DNA of 44,694 bases from Prevotellaceae bacterium UBA1710 (GTDB lineage Bacteria > Bacteroidota > Bacteroidia > Bacteroidales > Bacteroidaceae), in NCBI GenBank assembly GCA_002317355.1, contig DCJC01000006.1, positions 84,796 to 129,489 of the forward strand, given 5' to 3'. Below the pieces are notes generated by a model. That model was not told the origin of the DNA, did no database searches, and saw only the letters and a list, made by a program, of their open reading frames with translations. Positions 16,764 through 24,642 of the stretch are shown here, in pieces. Each line of letters opens with the position of its first letter. The stretch's first letter is position 1. The translations under genes were made by a program, and so were the position numbers.

Positions 16764-17598
16764 GGATAACAGTATTGACATCTGTAGCCTCTATTATAAA
16801 GAGGTAGGACATTTCCCTCCTTTGACAGCAGACAAGGAGAAGGAAATCCGCCATTCTGTTATGAATGGAATTATGACTGCTCAGAAAGGACGTGAGCTAC
16901 TGATCAATGGCAATCTTCGACTTGTTGTGACTGTCGCAAAACGATATTCTGATAAAGGCATGCCATTAGAAGATTTAATCCAGGCTGGCAACATGGGACT
17001 TATAGAAGCAGCCAATGCGTTTGACTGGAGTAGAGATGCATACTTCTCATCTTATGCCACCCATTATATCAAGAAGGAGATATTTCTTTGCCTTCGTCAT
17101 GCAAATGCAGTTGTACTTCCTGATAAAGAATATGCTCTTTACAAAAAATACGAGCAATACGTCAACAAGTATGGCATACCTCAAAACGAGGAGGTAATAA
17201 CTCGTTGTGCGGAGTTTTTGGGAATAAGTATTGAGAAACTGGGCAAACTGATAGATGGCGAAATCTGTGCTCCTATCTGTGATGGCTTGACATACACTGG
17301 TGATGATGGAAGCACGAAACAGGTTGATCTCCCTGACACTTCATACAATGAAGATACAATATGCGACAATTGTGACTCTATGTCATTCGTTGAGAATACG
17401 ACCAAAGAGCTTTCACGTAGAGAGAAAGATCTTCTTTTTCTTTACTATGGCATATCATGTCCCCAGATGAATTACGAGCAGATAGGCAAGAAGTATCGCA
17501 AGAACAAGCAGTGGGCACATCGTGAGGTTCAGAAGGTCTTAGGCAAACTGAAGACCTTACCATCCTTACAAGCATTCGGACAGCGCAAGGCTGTTTAG
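16750..17598 (+). CDS. Sigma-70 family RNA polymerase sigma factor, element-encoded
   Basis: A 282-residue sigma factor with primary-type architecture. A region 1.2-like start (SLYYKEVGHFPPLTADKEKEI) is followed by region 2 (NLRLVVTVAKRYSDKGMPLEDLIQAGNMGLIEAANAF and FSSYATHYIKKEI, about 55-120), region 3 and region 4 (LSRREKDLLFLYYGI ... YEQIGKKYRKNKQWAHREVQKVLGKL, about 215-270). The recognition residues in regions 2.4 and 4.2 differ from those usual in Bacteroidota SigA, so a separate promoter class is likely. It is carried at the right end of element 1 behind a WYL-controlled promoter region. It is much closer to sigma-70 group 1/2 than to ECF factors. Confidence 0.88.
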   Translation: MKAYKDNSIDICSLYYKEVGHFPPLTADKEKEIRHSVMNGIMTAQKGRELLINGNLRLVVTVAKRYSDKGMPLEDLIQAGNMGLIEAANAFDWSRDAYFSSYATHYIKKEIFLCLRHANAVVLPDKEYALYKKYEQYVNKYGIPQNEEVITRCAEFLGISIEKLGKLIDGEICAPICDGLTYTGDDGSTKQVDLPDTSYNEDTICDNCDSMSFVENTTKELSRREKDLLFLYYGISCPQMNYEQIGKKYRKNKQWAHREVQKVLGKLKTLPSLQAFGQRKAV

Positions 17599-17683
17599 AA
17601 CAACGTTCTTCGCTTATACTTGTATATCATCCAACATACAGGATGTTATATTAGAGCCTCTAATCTAATCGTACTTTCCCAAA

Positions 17684-17782
17684 GTTTTGATAAAACATCA
17701 TAAAACAATCCGAATTCTGATTTATGAAGACTTATCAACCCTTTGAAAAACTTATCAAAACACTGGCACAATCTTGTCACAA
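17684..17782. other. Candidate integrase arm-type sites, right end of element 1
   Basis: GTTTTGATAA (17684-17693) and TTATCAAAAC (17752-17761) are perfect inverted 10-mers. A further CTTATCAA lies at 17731, and TGGCAC and CTTGTCAC lie at 17764-17779. The TTATCAA and CTTGTCAC modules recur at the left end (3003-3042). The stretch 17599-17818 holds no gene. Confidence 0.45.
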
Positions 17783-17818
17783 CACAGCTTAAAGTATTGA
17801 CTCTCAGTGATGTGCTAC

Positions 17819-17836
17819 TTCGAGGAGGTCAAATGA
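17819..17836 (+). other. Middle attachment site (dnaK-end repeat 2)
   Basis: TTCGAGGAGGT (17819-17829) followed by CAAATGA reads FEEVK-stop in the dnaK frame. It uses AAA and TGA where dnaK uses AAG and TAA, so the peptide is conserved while the codons differ. It is the junction between elements 1 and 2. Confidence 0.82.
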
Positions 17837-17869
17837 GACCGATAAGTAAAGACATAACAAAACACTATC

Positions 17870-17904
17870 AAATAGCGTGTAGCTCAATGAGTTACACGCT
17901 ATTT
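17870..17904 (+). terminator. dnaK-style terminator hairpin, copy 2
   Basis: AAATAGCGTGTA pairs with TACACGCTATTT, and the inner CTCA pairs with TGAG. This long stem matches the loop sequence of the hairpin downstream of dnaK at 2941. It has no upstream gene of its own, so it is best read as a transported dnaK terminator. Confidence 0.75.
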
Positions 17905-17927
17905 GCATTTTATAGGCTCATGTTTGT

Positions 17928-18566
17928 ATGTGCTTATTATTCCTTTTTTGTAACCAACGAAAGGAAATTGAAACCGAGATAGATGATCTTGCAGCTCAAC
18001 TGCAGAAGCCAGGTTCCGACAAGAACGAAATTGCTCAGGAAATCGTAGCACTTCACATGAAGCTTGCTTCAGTCAATGAGAAGCTCGAAGAGAAGCATGA
18101 CAAATTGAATAAAGTCCATCAAGAAATAGCAAATCTGAAGGAGTCTTATGATTCCAGAATGGAGATGGTGAATGATGCAATTGAGTCGGACAAGTTGATA
18201 ACGAACTATCTCAATCACCATGTTTCCATCATACTCAAGGCTTCCATCCTGGATCAGGTGTTGAGTGATGCTGCAAGGATCTGCCGTGAGTCGCATGATG
18301 CTACTGCTCTGGCAAAAGACACCTTCATTGATGATCGCAACTTCCTGCGTTGGAACGATGTCTTGAAGACAGGTATGCAAGTGTTCCTGGCTGGCATAAA
18401 TGGCGCAACCAGTGTAGCACAGACCTCTGGAGGTGGTGGAACTACAAGCGACATGCCCTGGCGAGAAAAGGACGAAGATTATCTTCACTGGGCATGGCGT
18501 GCCATGCAGTACGCTCACACTAAGCACTATCCTGGCAACAAACTCCGAAAGAGCAAAGGGTATTAG
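17928..18566 (+). pseudogene. C-terminal remnant of a MobV-type relaxase
   Basis: The frame is 212 residues long, but only the part from QRKEIETEIDDLAAQLQKPG (about residue 9) looks like a real protein; the first residues (MCLLFLFCN) look like read-in from the junction. The remainder is a coiled-coil helix bundle (about 9-75) and a C-terminal segment, GGGGTTSDMPWREKDED, typical of the ends of Bacteroidales mobilization relaxases. The catalytic histidine motif is absent, so it cannot nick DNA. It differs in sequence from the C-terminus of the intact relaxase at 8386. A deletion between the terminator hairpin and this gene probably removed the integrase, helicase and relaxase N-terminus. Confidence 0.75.
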
Positions 18567-18589
18567 TTTCGCGCGTACGTATATATAAC

Positions 18590-18631
18590 AATGAGTGGGA
18601 AAATCAGTAATGATGTCTCCCACTCATTTGT
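18590..18631. terminator. Bidirectional hairpin between relaxase remnant and fic
   Basis: AATGAGTGGGA (18590-18600) pairs perfectly with TCCCACTCATT (18618-18628). It lies between two convergent genes. Confidence 0.7.
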
Positions 18632-18682
18632 CTTGATAAAAAATATAGCAGAAAAAGCCAAATGCTATACCAACTATGAATC

Positions 18683-19795
18683 TCATTCATCCGTAATCTC
18701 CCAACGACCATTACGCTTGCCGTTTACTCTTTGCAGAATACCTTTCTCCTGCAGATTAACGGTAATCGTCTTGACAGTTCTCTCTGATTTGCCTATTTCT
18801 GCAGCAATTTCCTTCTGGGTAGCAGTAGGATTCTTTTGTACTATACGCAATACTGCCGCTTCTTCCAAAGTGCATTTTTTGCACTTTAGAGGTAGTTCTT
18901 CACTTGTAATTGCACTTTGGAGCTCAGATTTTGCACTTTGAACAGCACTTCCTTCAACCTTGCCCCAATCCACATGCATGATTCTATTCCTCAAATCATG
19001 CTGCTCACCTAACAACATACTGCGGAAGAAACGCTCCAGATAGATGGTAGTTTCAGTAATACCTTTTGGTAAGTCTCGAAAATTGGCGCGCACCAGTGCA
19101 TTACGGAAGTACCACGAGTTTTCTGCAAATACATCGTTTAGTACATTGAACCCTAATGTTCGCAGATACTTTATCATAAATACAGCTGTAGTGCGTGTAT
19201 TTCCTTCGCAAAAAGGATGAATCTGCCATAGGTTAGCACAGAAACGAGTCAAATGTCTGATAGCATCATCCACATTCACACCTTCGTATTTGAACTCACG
19301 CTCCTGTCCCATGTCATAGTCAAGCGTGTCGCTAATCGTGTCGGCACTTGCATAATATACGGTCTTACCTCCCAGCACCCATTCGCTCTTAGTGATATTA
19401 TAGTCACGTATGCGACCTGCAAGTTTGTAGATGCCATCGAACAACCTTCGGTGAATGGATGTCAGCTGGGCAGGAGTAAACGAGAACGTTTTCTCTGCCA
19501 GAATCTCCGTGATGCGAGCCGACACCTTATCTGCTTCCTCAGTTCGGTCATTCTCTACCGACTTACGATTATCAGTCGATTTATAGTATGAATCAATCAG
19601 CTCCTTTGCTTCATCGATAGTGATGTCACCCTCAATATGCTTTACTGCTGTTTCCTTCAGATATTCAGACACACGAAGTCCATCCACGTCTTGAAGACCT
19701 ATCGCGGTACGCCAAGCCGAGGCTCTCTCACGTTTATGTGGTTCTACCACACGTTCGTAAGATTCAAAGTCAATATATTTCTGTTCTTCGTTCAT
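18683..19795 (-). CDS. Fic family protein with C-terminal winged helix
   Basis: A 370-residue Fic-domain protein. The active-site loop is IHPFCEGNTRT (H193 to R201), a common Bacteroidota version of HxFx(D/E)GNxRxxR, so AMPylation or a related transfer of NMP is the expected activity. The Arg-rich N-terminal segment (VEPHKRERASAWRTAIGLQDVDGL) and FDGIYKLAGRIRDYNITKSEWVLGG are typical of this subgroup. The C-terminus (EEAAVLRIVQKNPTATQKEIAAEIGKSERTVKTITVNLQEKGIL) is a winged-helix DNA-binding domain, so it may regulate its own operon. It is the last gene of the long minus-strand operon. Targets are unknown. A clear inhibitory S/TxxxE(G/N) motif was not identified with confidence. Confidence 0.88.
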   Translation of the reverse strand: MNEEQKYIDFESYERVVEPHKRERASAWRTAIGLQDVDGLRVSEYLKETAVKHIEGDITIDEAKELIDSYYKSTDNRKSVENDRTEEADKVSARITEILAEKTFSFTPAQLTSIHRRLFDGIYKLAGRIRDYNITKSEWVLGGKTVYYASADTISDTLDYDMGQEREFKYEGVNVDDAIRHLTRFCANLWQIHPFCEGNTRTTAVFMIKYLRTLGFNVLNDVFAENSWYFRNALVRANFRDLPKGITETTIYLERFFRSMLLGEQHDLRNRIMHVDWGKVEGSAVQSAKSELQSAITSEELPLKCKKCTLEEAAVLRIVQKNPTATQKEIAAEIGKSERTVKTITVNLQEKGILQRVNGKRNGRWEITDE

Positions 19796-19812
19796 AATCT
19801 AAAAGAAATATG

Positions 19813-20406
19813 TTACCTCATTTTTTGAAGCTCTTTTCTTAGGAAATCTTGTATCGCTACGATTGATTTCATTTTGCAATCAATTGCTGTTGCATATAGA
19901 TGATACGAGTTAGCTACATGTTCTGATTCTACTTGCATTAGTCCATGCGGATCACCTTTTGATTGTAATTCTGCCATCCTAGTAAATGTACGAGAAATGT
20001 TATCTGAGAGCTCTAAAAGAATATTGTCAACTTTGTCCAATTCATACTCTTTTGTAATTGCAGAGAAATCATAATACAAAAGAATAGCATTCTTGTCCCC
20101 TTTAGATTTCTCTTGAAAACTATTGACTCCATCAATAGCCTTTTGCAATGACTCTATTTGTGCGGGTGATGGCTCTGCGGAGAATTGCTCCATAACAGAC
20201 TTGAGAGAGTACAAAACCTCCCACATTCCCAACAAATTTGCCATTGCATCTTCCATCACTTCTAATTGGCGCTGGAGTACAATTTTTCTTCTTTCTCTTG
20301 TGTATTGCCTTTCAGATGACATGAAATCAAGCCCCCATTTTAAAACTAAAGTAAAAATGGGAACAATAGCGCCTATTACAAAAGTCAGAATTTGTGTAGT
20401 ATCCAT
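19813..20406 (-). CDS. Membrane-anchored protein of unknown function
   Basis: A 197-residue protein with one N-terminal membrane segment (residues about 6-28, LTFVIGAIVPIFTLVLKWGL), followed by helical, charged sequence with likely coiled-coil parts (RQYTRERRKIVLQRQLEVMEDAM and NNILLELSDNISRTFTRMAELQ). No known catalytic motif is seen. It lies 17 bases upstream of fic and 24 bases downstream of the EVE-like gene, so it is part of the operon. A membrane effector or sensor within a defence module is possible but speculative. Confidence 0.6.
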   Translation of the reverse strand: MDTTQILTFVIGAIVPIFTLVLKWGLDFMSSERQYTRERRKIVLQRQLEVMEDAMANLLGMWEVLYSLKSVMEQFSAEPSPAQIESLQKAIDGVNSFQEKSKGDKNAILLYYDFSAITKEYELDKVDNILLELSDNISRTFTRMAELQSKGDPHGLMQVESEHVANSYHLYATAIDCKMKSIVAIQDFLRKELQKMR

Positions 20407-20430
20407 ATCGACATATGCTATTTTGTGAAA

Positions 20431-20820
20431 CTATAATATTGAAGTAATATACTCTGTAAGAGGTTTATTATTACAACTTGGAATTTCTAACGATCTTCCT
20501 CCTTTGAAACCATGCTTACATAGTTCTTGTTCTGATAGCATTGTACCATCGTACTCTTCAAGCAATTCAAGTTTGTATGTGATATCATCAGGAGCCTTCT
20601 CTACCCAGAATGCCTGATCCTCACGCTTGCAGTTCTCTGCGGTTACCACCAACTTGAAGCGTACACATCGTTCATCGGACATGAAGAGATACACCACATC
20701 ATCAACGGCGAAGCGTGCTCTTCCCATTCTCCAACTGATGAATCCAAGGGCATGGATAGCATCAGCATGTCTGCACCTTTTTCTATTGGCAAAGGCAAGC
20801 CATGTGCGGTTTTTATTCAT
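20431..20820 (-). CDS. EVE/PUA-like small protein
   Basis: The start is taken at the ATG at 20820 (MNKNRTWLAF), giving 129 residues; an in-frame start 14 codons upstream lies inside the preceding gene. The pattern NRTWLAFANRKRCRHADAIHALGFISWRMG, FAVDDVVYLFMSDERCVRFKLVVTAENCKRED and VEKAPDDITYKLELLEEYDG resembles EVE/PUA-like domains that bind modified bases and often accompany restriction systems. It overlaps the preceding membrane gene by 8 bases. The fold assignment is by pattern only. Reading 5-methylcytosine or another modification would fit the adjoining methyltransferases. Confidence 0.55.
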   Translation of the reverse strand: MNKNRTWLAFANRKRCRHADAIHALGFISWRMGRARFAVDDVVYLFMSDERCVRFKLVVTAENCKREDQAFWVEKAPDDITYKLELLEEYDGTMLSEQELCKHGFKGGRSLEIPSCNNKPLTEYITSIL

Positions 20821-21718
20821 TTTTACTATGATATTTTTTATTACACTCCAAGAAATCAACAATCAATTGTTCTTCTGTCTGGGGTACATACACATGGAGG
20901 TGTTTACTAATATATCTTATCTTGGATAAATTTAGCCGACATTTCTTTATAAAGAACACACATCTACTCTTGTAATTATCTGTAGAAGACCTGAATTTCA
21001 GCATAGTAAACCAGTCCTCGTATGCAGCAAAAACACAAAACAAATATAACAATGGTGTGAAAGCCAAGTAAAGCGCTTCATTAAAAACAAATGATTGGAA
21101 AAAGTGATTGGCAATTAATGCGTCAATATCTATAATAGCCTTATACAACGAATATATCATTACAACAAACCCAATAGCAAATATGAATTTGTCTAGAACT
21201 TTGGAAACTGGTCCGTATTTATTCTTGTCTGTTTGCGCAAATGCAGAAACCGCTACTAGTGTACACAATATAGGGAAAGAGATAAACTCAACAATGAAAC
21301 TGAATGTGCAATAAGATTGTATAGCTAGAATAAACGAAACAAGGGTTCCATTTTTTATAGCGAACTTTAGAAAGTCGGTCTTTTTGCCACTTATATATCC
21401 TACCATTGAAGGTATAGGTACGAGAATACACCAAAAAAGTAAATCTTTCAGAAGATAAGAATGTACCATGCCGTACCGATAAAGAATACTGACAAAACCA
21501 AATATATAAACATAGCAGATTAGTAATGGGATTAATATCTTTTTGCTACAAAACAATTTAACAATCTGTAGTAAAGAACTACGGAATGACGACCTCTTCA
21601 TCTGAAAAATGACGAAAATACCTACCCATATAACTATGGACCATTCTCTTGTCGTAAAAGACTCTTGAAGAGAACTTAAAATTTTTCCTATGTCAGAAAT
21701 TACTAATTGAATCAACAT
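20813..21718 (-). CDS. Polytopic membrane protein of unknown function
   Basis: A 301-residue protein with about seven to eight hydrophobic stretches spread across its length, for example WSIVIWVGIFVIFQM, LLICYVYIFGFVSILY, LFWCILVPIPSMVGYISG, FILAIQSYCTFSFIVEF, FIFAIGFVVMIYSLY and ALYLAFTPLLYLFCVFAAY. The C-terminal about 50 residues are basic and cytoplasmic-looking. I do not recognise the family. It lies 13 bases after the HsdS-like fragment and overlaps the EVE-like gene. Being embedded in a restriction operon, it could be a membrane effector of a defence system, which is inference from context. Confidence 0.6.
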   Translation of the reverse strand: MLIQLVISDIGKILSSLQESFTTREWSIVIWVGIFVIFQMKRSSFRSSLLQIVKLFCSKKILIPLLICYVYIFGFVSILYRYGMVHSYLLKDLLFWCILVPIPSMVGYISGKKTDFLKFAIKNGTLVSFILAIQSYCTFSFIVEFISFPILCTLVAVSAFAQTDKNKYGPVSKVLDKFIFAIGFVVMIYSLYKAIIDIDALIANHFFQSFVFNEALYLAFTPLLYLFCVFAAYEDWFTMLKFRSSTDNYKSRCVFFIKKCRLNLSKIRYISKHLHVYVPQTEEQLIVDFLECNKKYHSKNE

Positions 21719-21731
21719 GTATTATACACGA

Positions 21732-21995
21732 TTATTTTAGACATTTGTCAAGGATAAATTGCTTGCGCATAGCAATAGATTCGATAATCACTTCTGCTTT
21801 TGCAATCTCTTGCTCGTATAATTCAACTTCTTTGATAATCTTGTCTTGTTCTTGTATATTCGGGCACGCAATCTCCACATTTGCGATTGATGCTTGTGAA
21901 ATGTTAGGTTGTCCAGTTCCATTTGCGTACTGATCGAGATTAGCATGTCGCAACATGTAGAAAAGGCATTTCTTGTTTACATTGAGGAATTTCAT
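21732..21995 (-). CDS. HsdS-like specificity-subunit fragment
   Basis: The ATG at 21995 begins one base after the stop of the upstream gene; an alternative start at 22040 overlaps that gene. The 87-residue product resembles the C-terminal end of one half of a type I specificity subunit: FYMLRHANLDQYANGTGQPNISQASIANVEIACPNIQEQDKIIKEVELYEQEIAKAE. The GTGQPNISQ block and the following helix are typical of HsdS. No HsdM or HsdR is present, so it is either a remnant of a former type I locus or a small protein kept for another use. The target-recognition part is truncated. Confidence 0.6.
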   Translation of the reverse strand: MKFLNVNKKCLFYMLRHANLDQYANGTGQPNISQASIANVEIACPNIQEQDKIIKEVELYEQEIAKAEVIIESIAMRKQFILDKCLK

Positions 21996-21996
21996 T

Positions 21997-22983
21997 CTAA
22001 TAACTAATCTCAAAATTCCATGAGGTAAATGGAACTCCATATTTCAATGGTTTTCCTTCAACCATAATTCCTTTGCCCTGAGCTGCATATCGAGCAAATA
22101 TAGAATTAGCTAATTCATTATTACCTGCCTCTATTGCATCTTTATAAGGTTTTGAAGTATATCGTTCGAAGATTCCATTATTGAACTTAACCTGAGTCTT
22201 CCCTAGAAATTGCCCATCTAAGAAAAATCCAAGGTATTGCCCGGCGATTTTCTTAATAGTAACCCTTGGATAAGCAGATCTTCTAATATAAGGAGGATTT
22301 GTACATAAAATAAATTTCCCTTTCTTTTGGAAACTATAAATCCAATAATCTAACGGAGAATCTGTTCGATAAACCTTATAGAGGAACTCGTCTTTTTCTT
22401 CTTGAGACATTATTGCCCATCTATCAACAACGGCATCACGGACTAAATCAATATATTCGTTAGTTACATCTGATGCAATTTTTTGATTGGTTTCAAATCT
22501 TATTCTATACCATTCTTCAAAAGAACCAAAACGTTCAGTCATTTCATTTAGATAGCGATTTGCGAACGCCGGAAGTTGTTCTTGTAAGTTAGAGATTTGT
22601 TCCTCGGTCAGAATATCTCTTCCTGTATAATTGCATATAACATCATTGTCATACTTAACAGATAAACCTATCTTTTTGTCTTCGCCATGTCTATTTGATG
22701 CATAAACAACAACATCTGCAGGTCCAACTTCATCATTCTGAGATTCAAAACTTACATCCTGTAATGACATACCTGCATAAGATAGAATATTTAAAATTGC
22801 TTCCTTGTTTGCATTATTTGCTATACCTAGGATTTTTTTATAGTCTTCACGAGTTGAAGCAGCATTAATAACTGCTTCAATCTCGTCTGGATTAGTTAGC
22901 AAACACAAGAATAAACCTATCTCATACTCAACACATTTGAGATGGCTTTCTCGTATCTCGTTAAGAGTATCTGGATGTAACAT
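21997..22983 (-). CDS. Putative type II restriction endonuclease 2
   Basis: A 328-residue protein immediately downstream of methyltransferase 2 (3-base gap), the usual place for its partner nuclease. GPADVVVYASNRHGEDKKIGLSVKYDND (about 85-112) has the spacing of a PD-(D/E)xK core: D, then a strand ending in SVK. The length and general layout are compatible with the HaeIII family, but I cannot confirm that assignment. The C-terminal half (RRSAYPRVTIKKIAGQYLGFFLDGQFLGKTQVKFNNGIFERYTSKPY) contains two beta-rich segments. Cleavage specificity is unknown. Confidence 0.65.
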   Translation of the reverse strand: MLHPDTLNEIRESHLKCVEYEIGLFLCLLTNPDEIEAVINAASTREDYKKILGIANNANKEAILNILSYAGMSLQDVSFESQNDEVGPADVVVYASNRHGEDKKIGLSVKYDNDVICNYTGRDILTEEQISNLQEQLPAFANRYLNEMTERFGSFEEWYRIRFETNQKIASDVTNEYIDLVRDAVVDRWAIMSQEEKDEFLYKVYRTDSPLDYWIYSFQKKGKFILCTNPPYIRRSAYPRVTIKKIAGQYLGFFLDGQFLGKTQVKFNNGIFERYTSKPYKDAIEAGNNELANSIFARYAAQGKGIMVEGKPLKYGVPFTSWNFEISY

Positions 22984-22986
22984 GAT

Positions 22987-24642
22987 TTAGAATGATGTTA
23001 TGAATACTTTTTCAATAGTACTTTCTGAATTTGCATTAAGCCATGATGCAACGCCCTCTTCAAGAGCATATAATTTCTCTTCTGAGGAACCTCCAGTTCC
23101 ATTCAACGGAGGCATGACTACAACTTTAGCACCACCTTTTGTTAGACCATCTAAAGCACCAGCAACTATTTCGGCATACTGATCAAGAGATGGGTTGCCG
23201 TTTAATTCATTATTATATTGGAACAAAGCAACTTTTACCATGCCTTTGTTATGTTCCATAAATTCATGATAAGTAGCAGACGATTCTGTAAAGCCTTCGT
23301 TAACAAAAGCGACAACACCATCTGCTCCGAACATTTCTGGAACAAAAGCATTTCCTTTTGCAAGACGAATCTTGTCATGGAGTTTTGACTTACGTCCCCT
23401 AACCTTTCTAACGGTTGGAGCAACAGGCTGGTAAGTACCACCATTATAACATGTTGGTTGCTCTTGTGCTTCGCCGAACATGTATTGAGCGAAATATTTT
23501 ACGAGACCTACATTTACAGCATTTCCGAATTGCTTATAAGCTTGCTGTTGCTTAACATCAGGCTGGAAGTTTTCAGGGAAACTCTGAAGACGTGCACACT
23601 CTCTTGGGGTCAAGAATCTTCTTCTTGAACCAATGATTGATGTCTGAACAATTGCTACAAGTGCAGGGAAATAAGTATTAACCTTAACTCGAATGCCAGA
23701 AGGACGCAACTGGAAGATTTGATTCCAAATATTAGGATGTTTTGTCTGTCCAGCTTGCCATTCCAGTTTTGCTTTTGCCCCGAAGAAAAGAGGGTTCTGA
23801 TGCGCTCTTTCAAGCCACTCATCAATAAACTCTCGGTTATTCACATAGAGTTCATTGTTTTTCAAAATGAAGTTTTGCTTCCATGCAGGGTATTGTGTGA
23901 GGTCTTCATTAGGGTCAAGATCGCACAATCTATCTGACCACACAGGGAATCCTGGCAATCTCTGAACTTGAATGTTCTGGATAAATTCATTCCAAAGATC
24001 TATCAAGTTTTCCATATCCGGAGATATACGGTACTCTTCTATATTAGGAATCTCATTATCATCTTGAAGTATAGAGTCAATAGAGCAAGGTACCATCTGC
24101 TCCTTTGTAAATGTAAATGGAGGTACATCGCCAATATCCTTACGCACACACATGATATAAACACGCTCACGATGCTGAGGAATACCAACGTAGTGAGGAC
24201 TGAATATTACTGGCTCTGGCAGGAGATTATAACCTAACTCGTCCAACTTATCATGAATAACTCGCCAAGTATTACCATGATCATGACTTGCCAAATTACG
24301 CACATTCTCCAATAGCGCATACTTTGGCTGATGATGTTCAAGAATGCGACAAATATCGAAGAACAAAGTACCCTTTGTTGGATCATCGAAGCCTAAACGG
24401 TTACCTGCTTTAGAAAATGCCTGACAAGGGAAACCTCCACATAATACATCATGTGCAGGAATATCCTCTGCAGCAATCTTAGTAATATCACCAGCAGGTC
24501 TAATACCATAGTTTGCTTCATAAGTTTTACGACAATCTTCATCTATATCGCTAGCAAAGACACACGTACCACCAAGAGATTCCATTGCTTGATGGAAGCC
24601 GCCTATGCCACAGAATAAGTCAATAAATCTAAATGGTTCCAT
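22987..24642 (-). CDS. DNA cytosine-5 methyltransferase 2 with C-terminal extra domain
   Basis: A 551-residue protein. The C5-methyltransferase core (about 1-390) shows motif I FIDLFCGIGGFHQAM, the catalytic P72-C73 in GGFPCQAFSKAG, motif VI LENVRNL (about 111-117), motif VIII QHRERVY and motif X QFGNAVNVGL. The core alone would be a complete enzyme. About 160 further residues follow, with AFVPEMFGADGVVAFVNEGF and VVVMPPLNGTGGSSEEKLYALEEG (PPLNGTGG at 511-518), somewhat reminiscent of a macro-like nucleotide-binding fold. It protects DNA against nuclease 2 if the pair is functional. Its start overlaps the nuclease 1 stop by one base (TAATG). Confidence 0.92.
   Translation of the reverse strand: MEPFRFIDLFCGIGGFHQAMESLGGTCVFASDIDEDCRKTYEANYGIRPAGDITKIAAEDIPAHDVLCGGFPCQAFSKAGNRLGFDDPTKGTLFFDICRILEHHQPKYALLENVRNLASHDHGNTWRVIHDKLDELGYNLLPEPVIFSPHYVGIPQHRERVYIMCVRKDIGDVPPFTFTKEQMVPCSIDSILQDDNEIPNIEEYRISPDMENLIDLWNEFIQNIQVQRLPGFPVWSDRLCDLDPNEDLTQYPAWKQNFILKNNELYVNNREFIDEWLERAHQNPLFFGAKAKLEWQAGQTKHPNIWNQIFQLRPSGIRVKVNTYFPALVAIVQTSIIGSRRRFLTPRECARLQSFPENFQPDVKQQQAYKQFGNAVNVGLVKYFAQYMFGEAQEQPTCYNGGTYQPVAPTVRKVRGRKSKLHDKIRLAKGNAFVPEMFGADGVVAFVNEGFTESSATYHEFMEHNKGMVKVALFQYNNELNGNPSLDQYAEIVAGALDGLTKGGAKVVVMPPLNGTGGSSEEKLYALEEGVASWLNANSESTIEKVFITSF

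Larger units (their letters stand above)
2877..17829. mobile_element. Element 1: integrative mobilizable element with arsenic cargo
   Basis: The element lies between the dnaK-end repeats at 2877 and 17819, about 14.9 kb. It holds a tyrosine integrase next to the left end, excisionase-like HTH proteins, a primase/helicase gene, an oriT-like region with a MobV relaxase, an arsenic operon and a WYL/sigma module. No type IV secretion or conjugation (tra) genes were seen, so it would need a helper element for transfer. Both ends contain TTATCAA and CTTGTCAC motifs, which may be integrase arm sites. No phage structural genes are present. Confidence 0.82.

Noticed and set aside
21996..22040. Start of the HsdS-like fragment at 22040
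   Set aside because: It would overlap the nuclease gene by 44 bases and adds residues not resembling HsdS; the ATG at 21995 is preferred.
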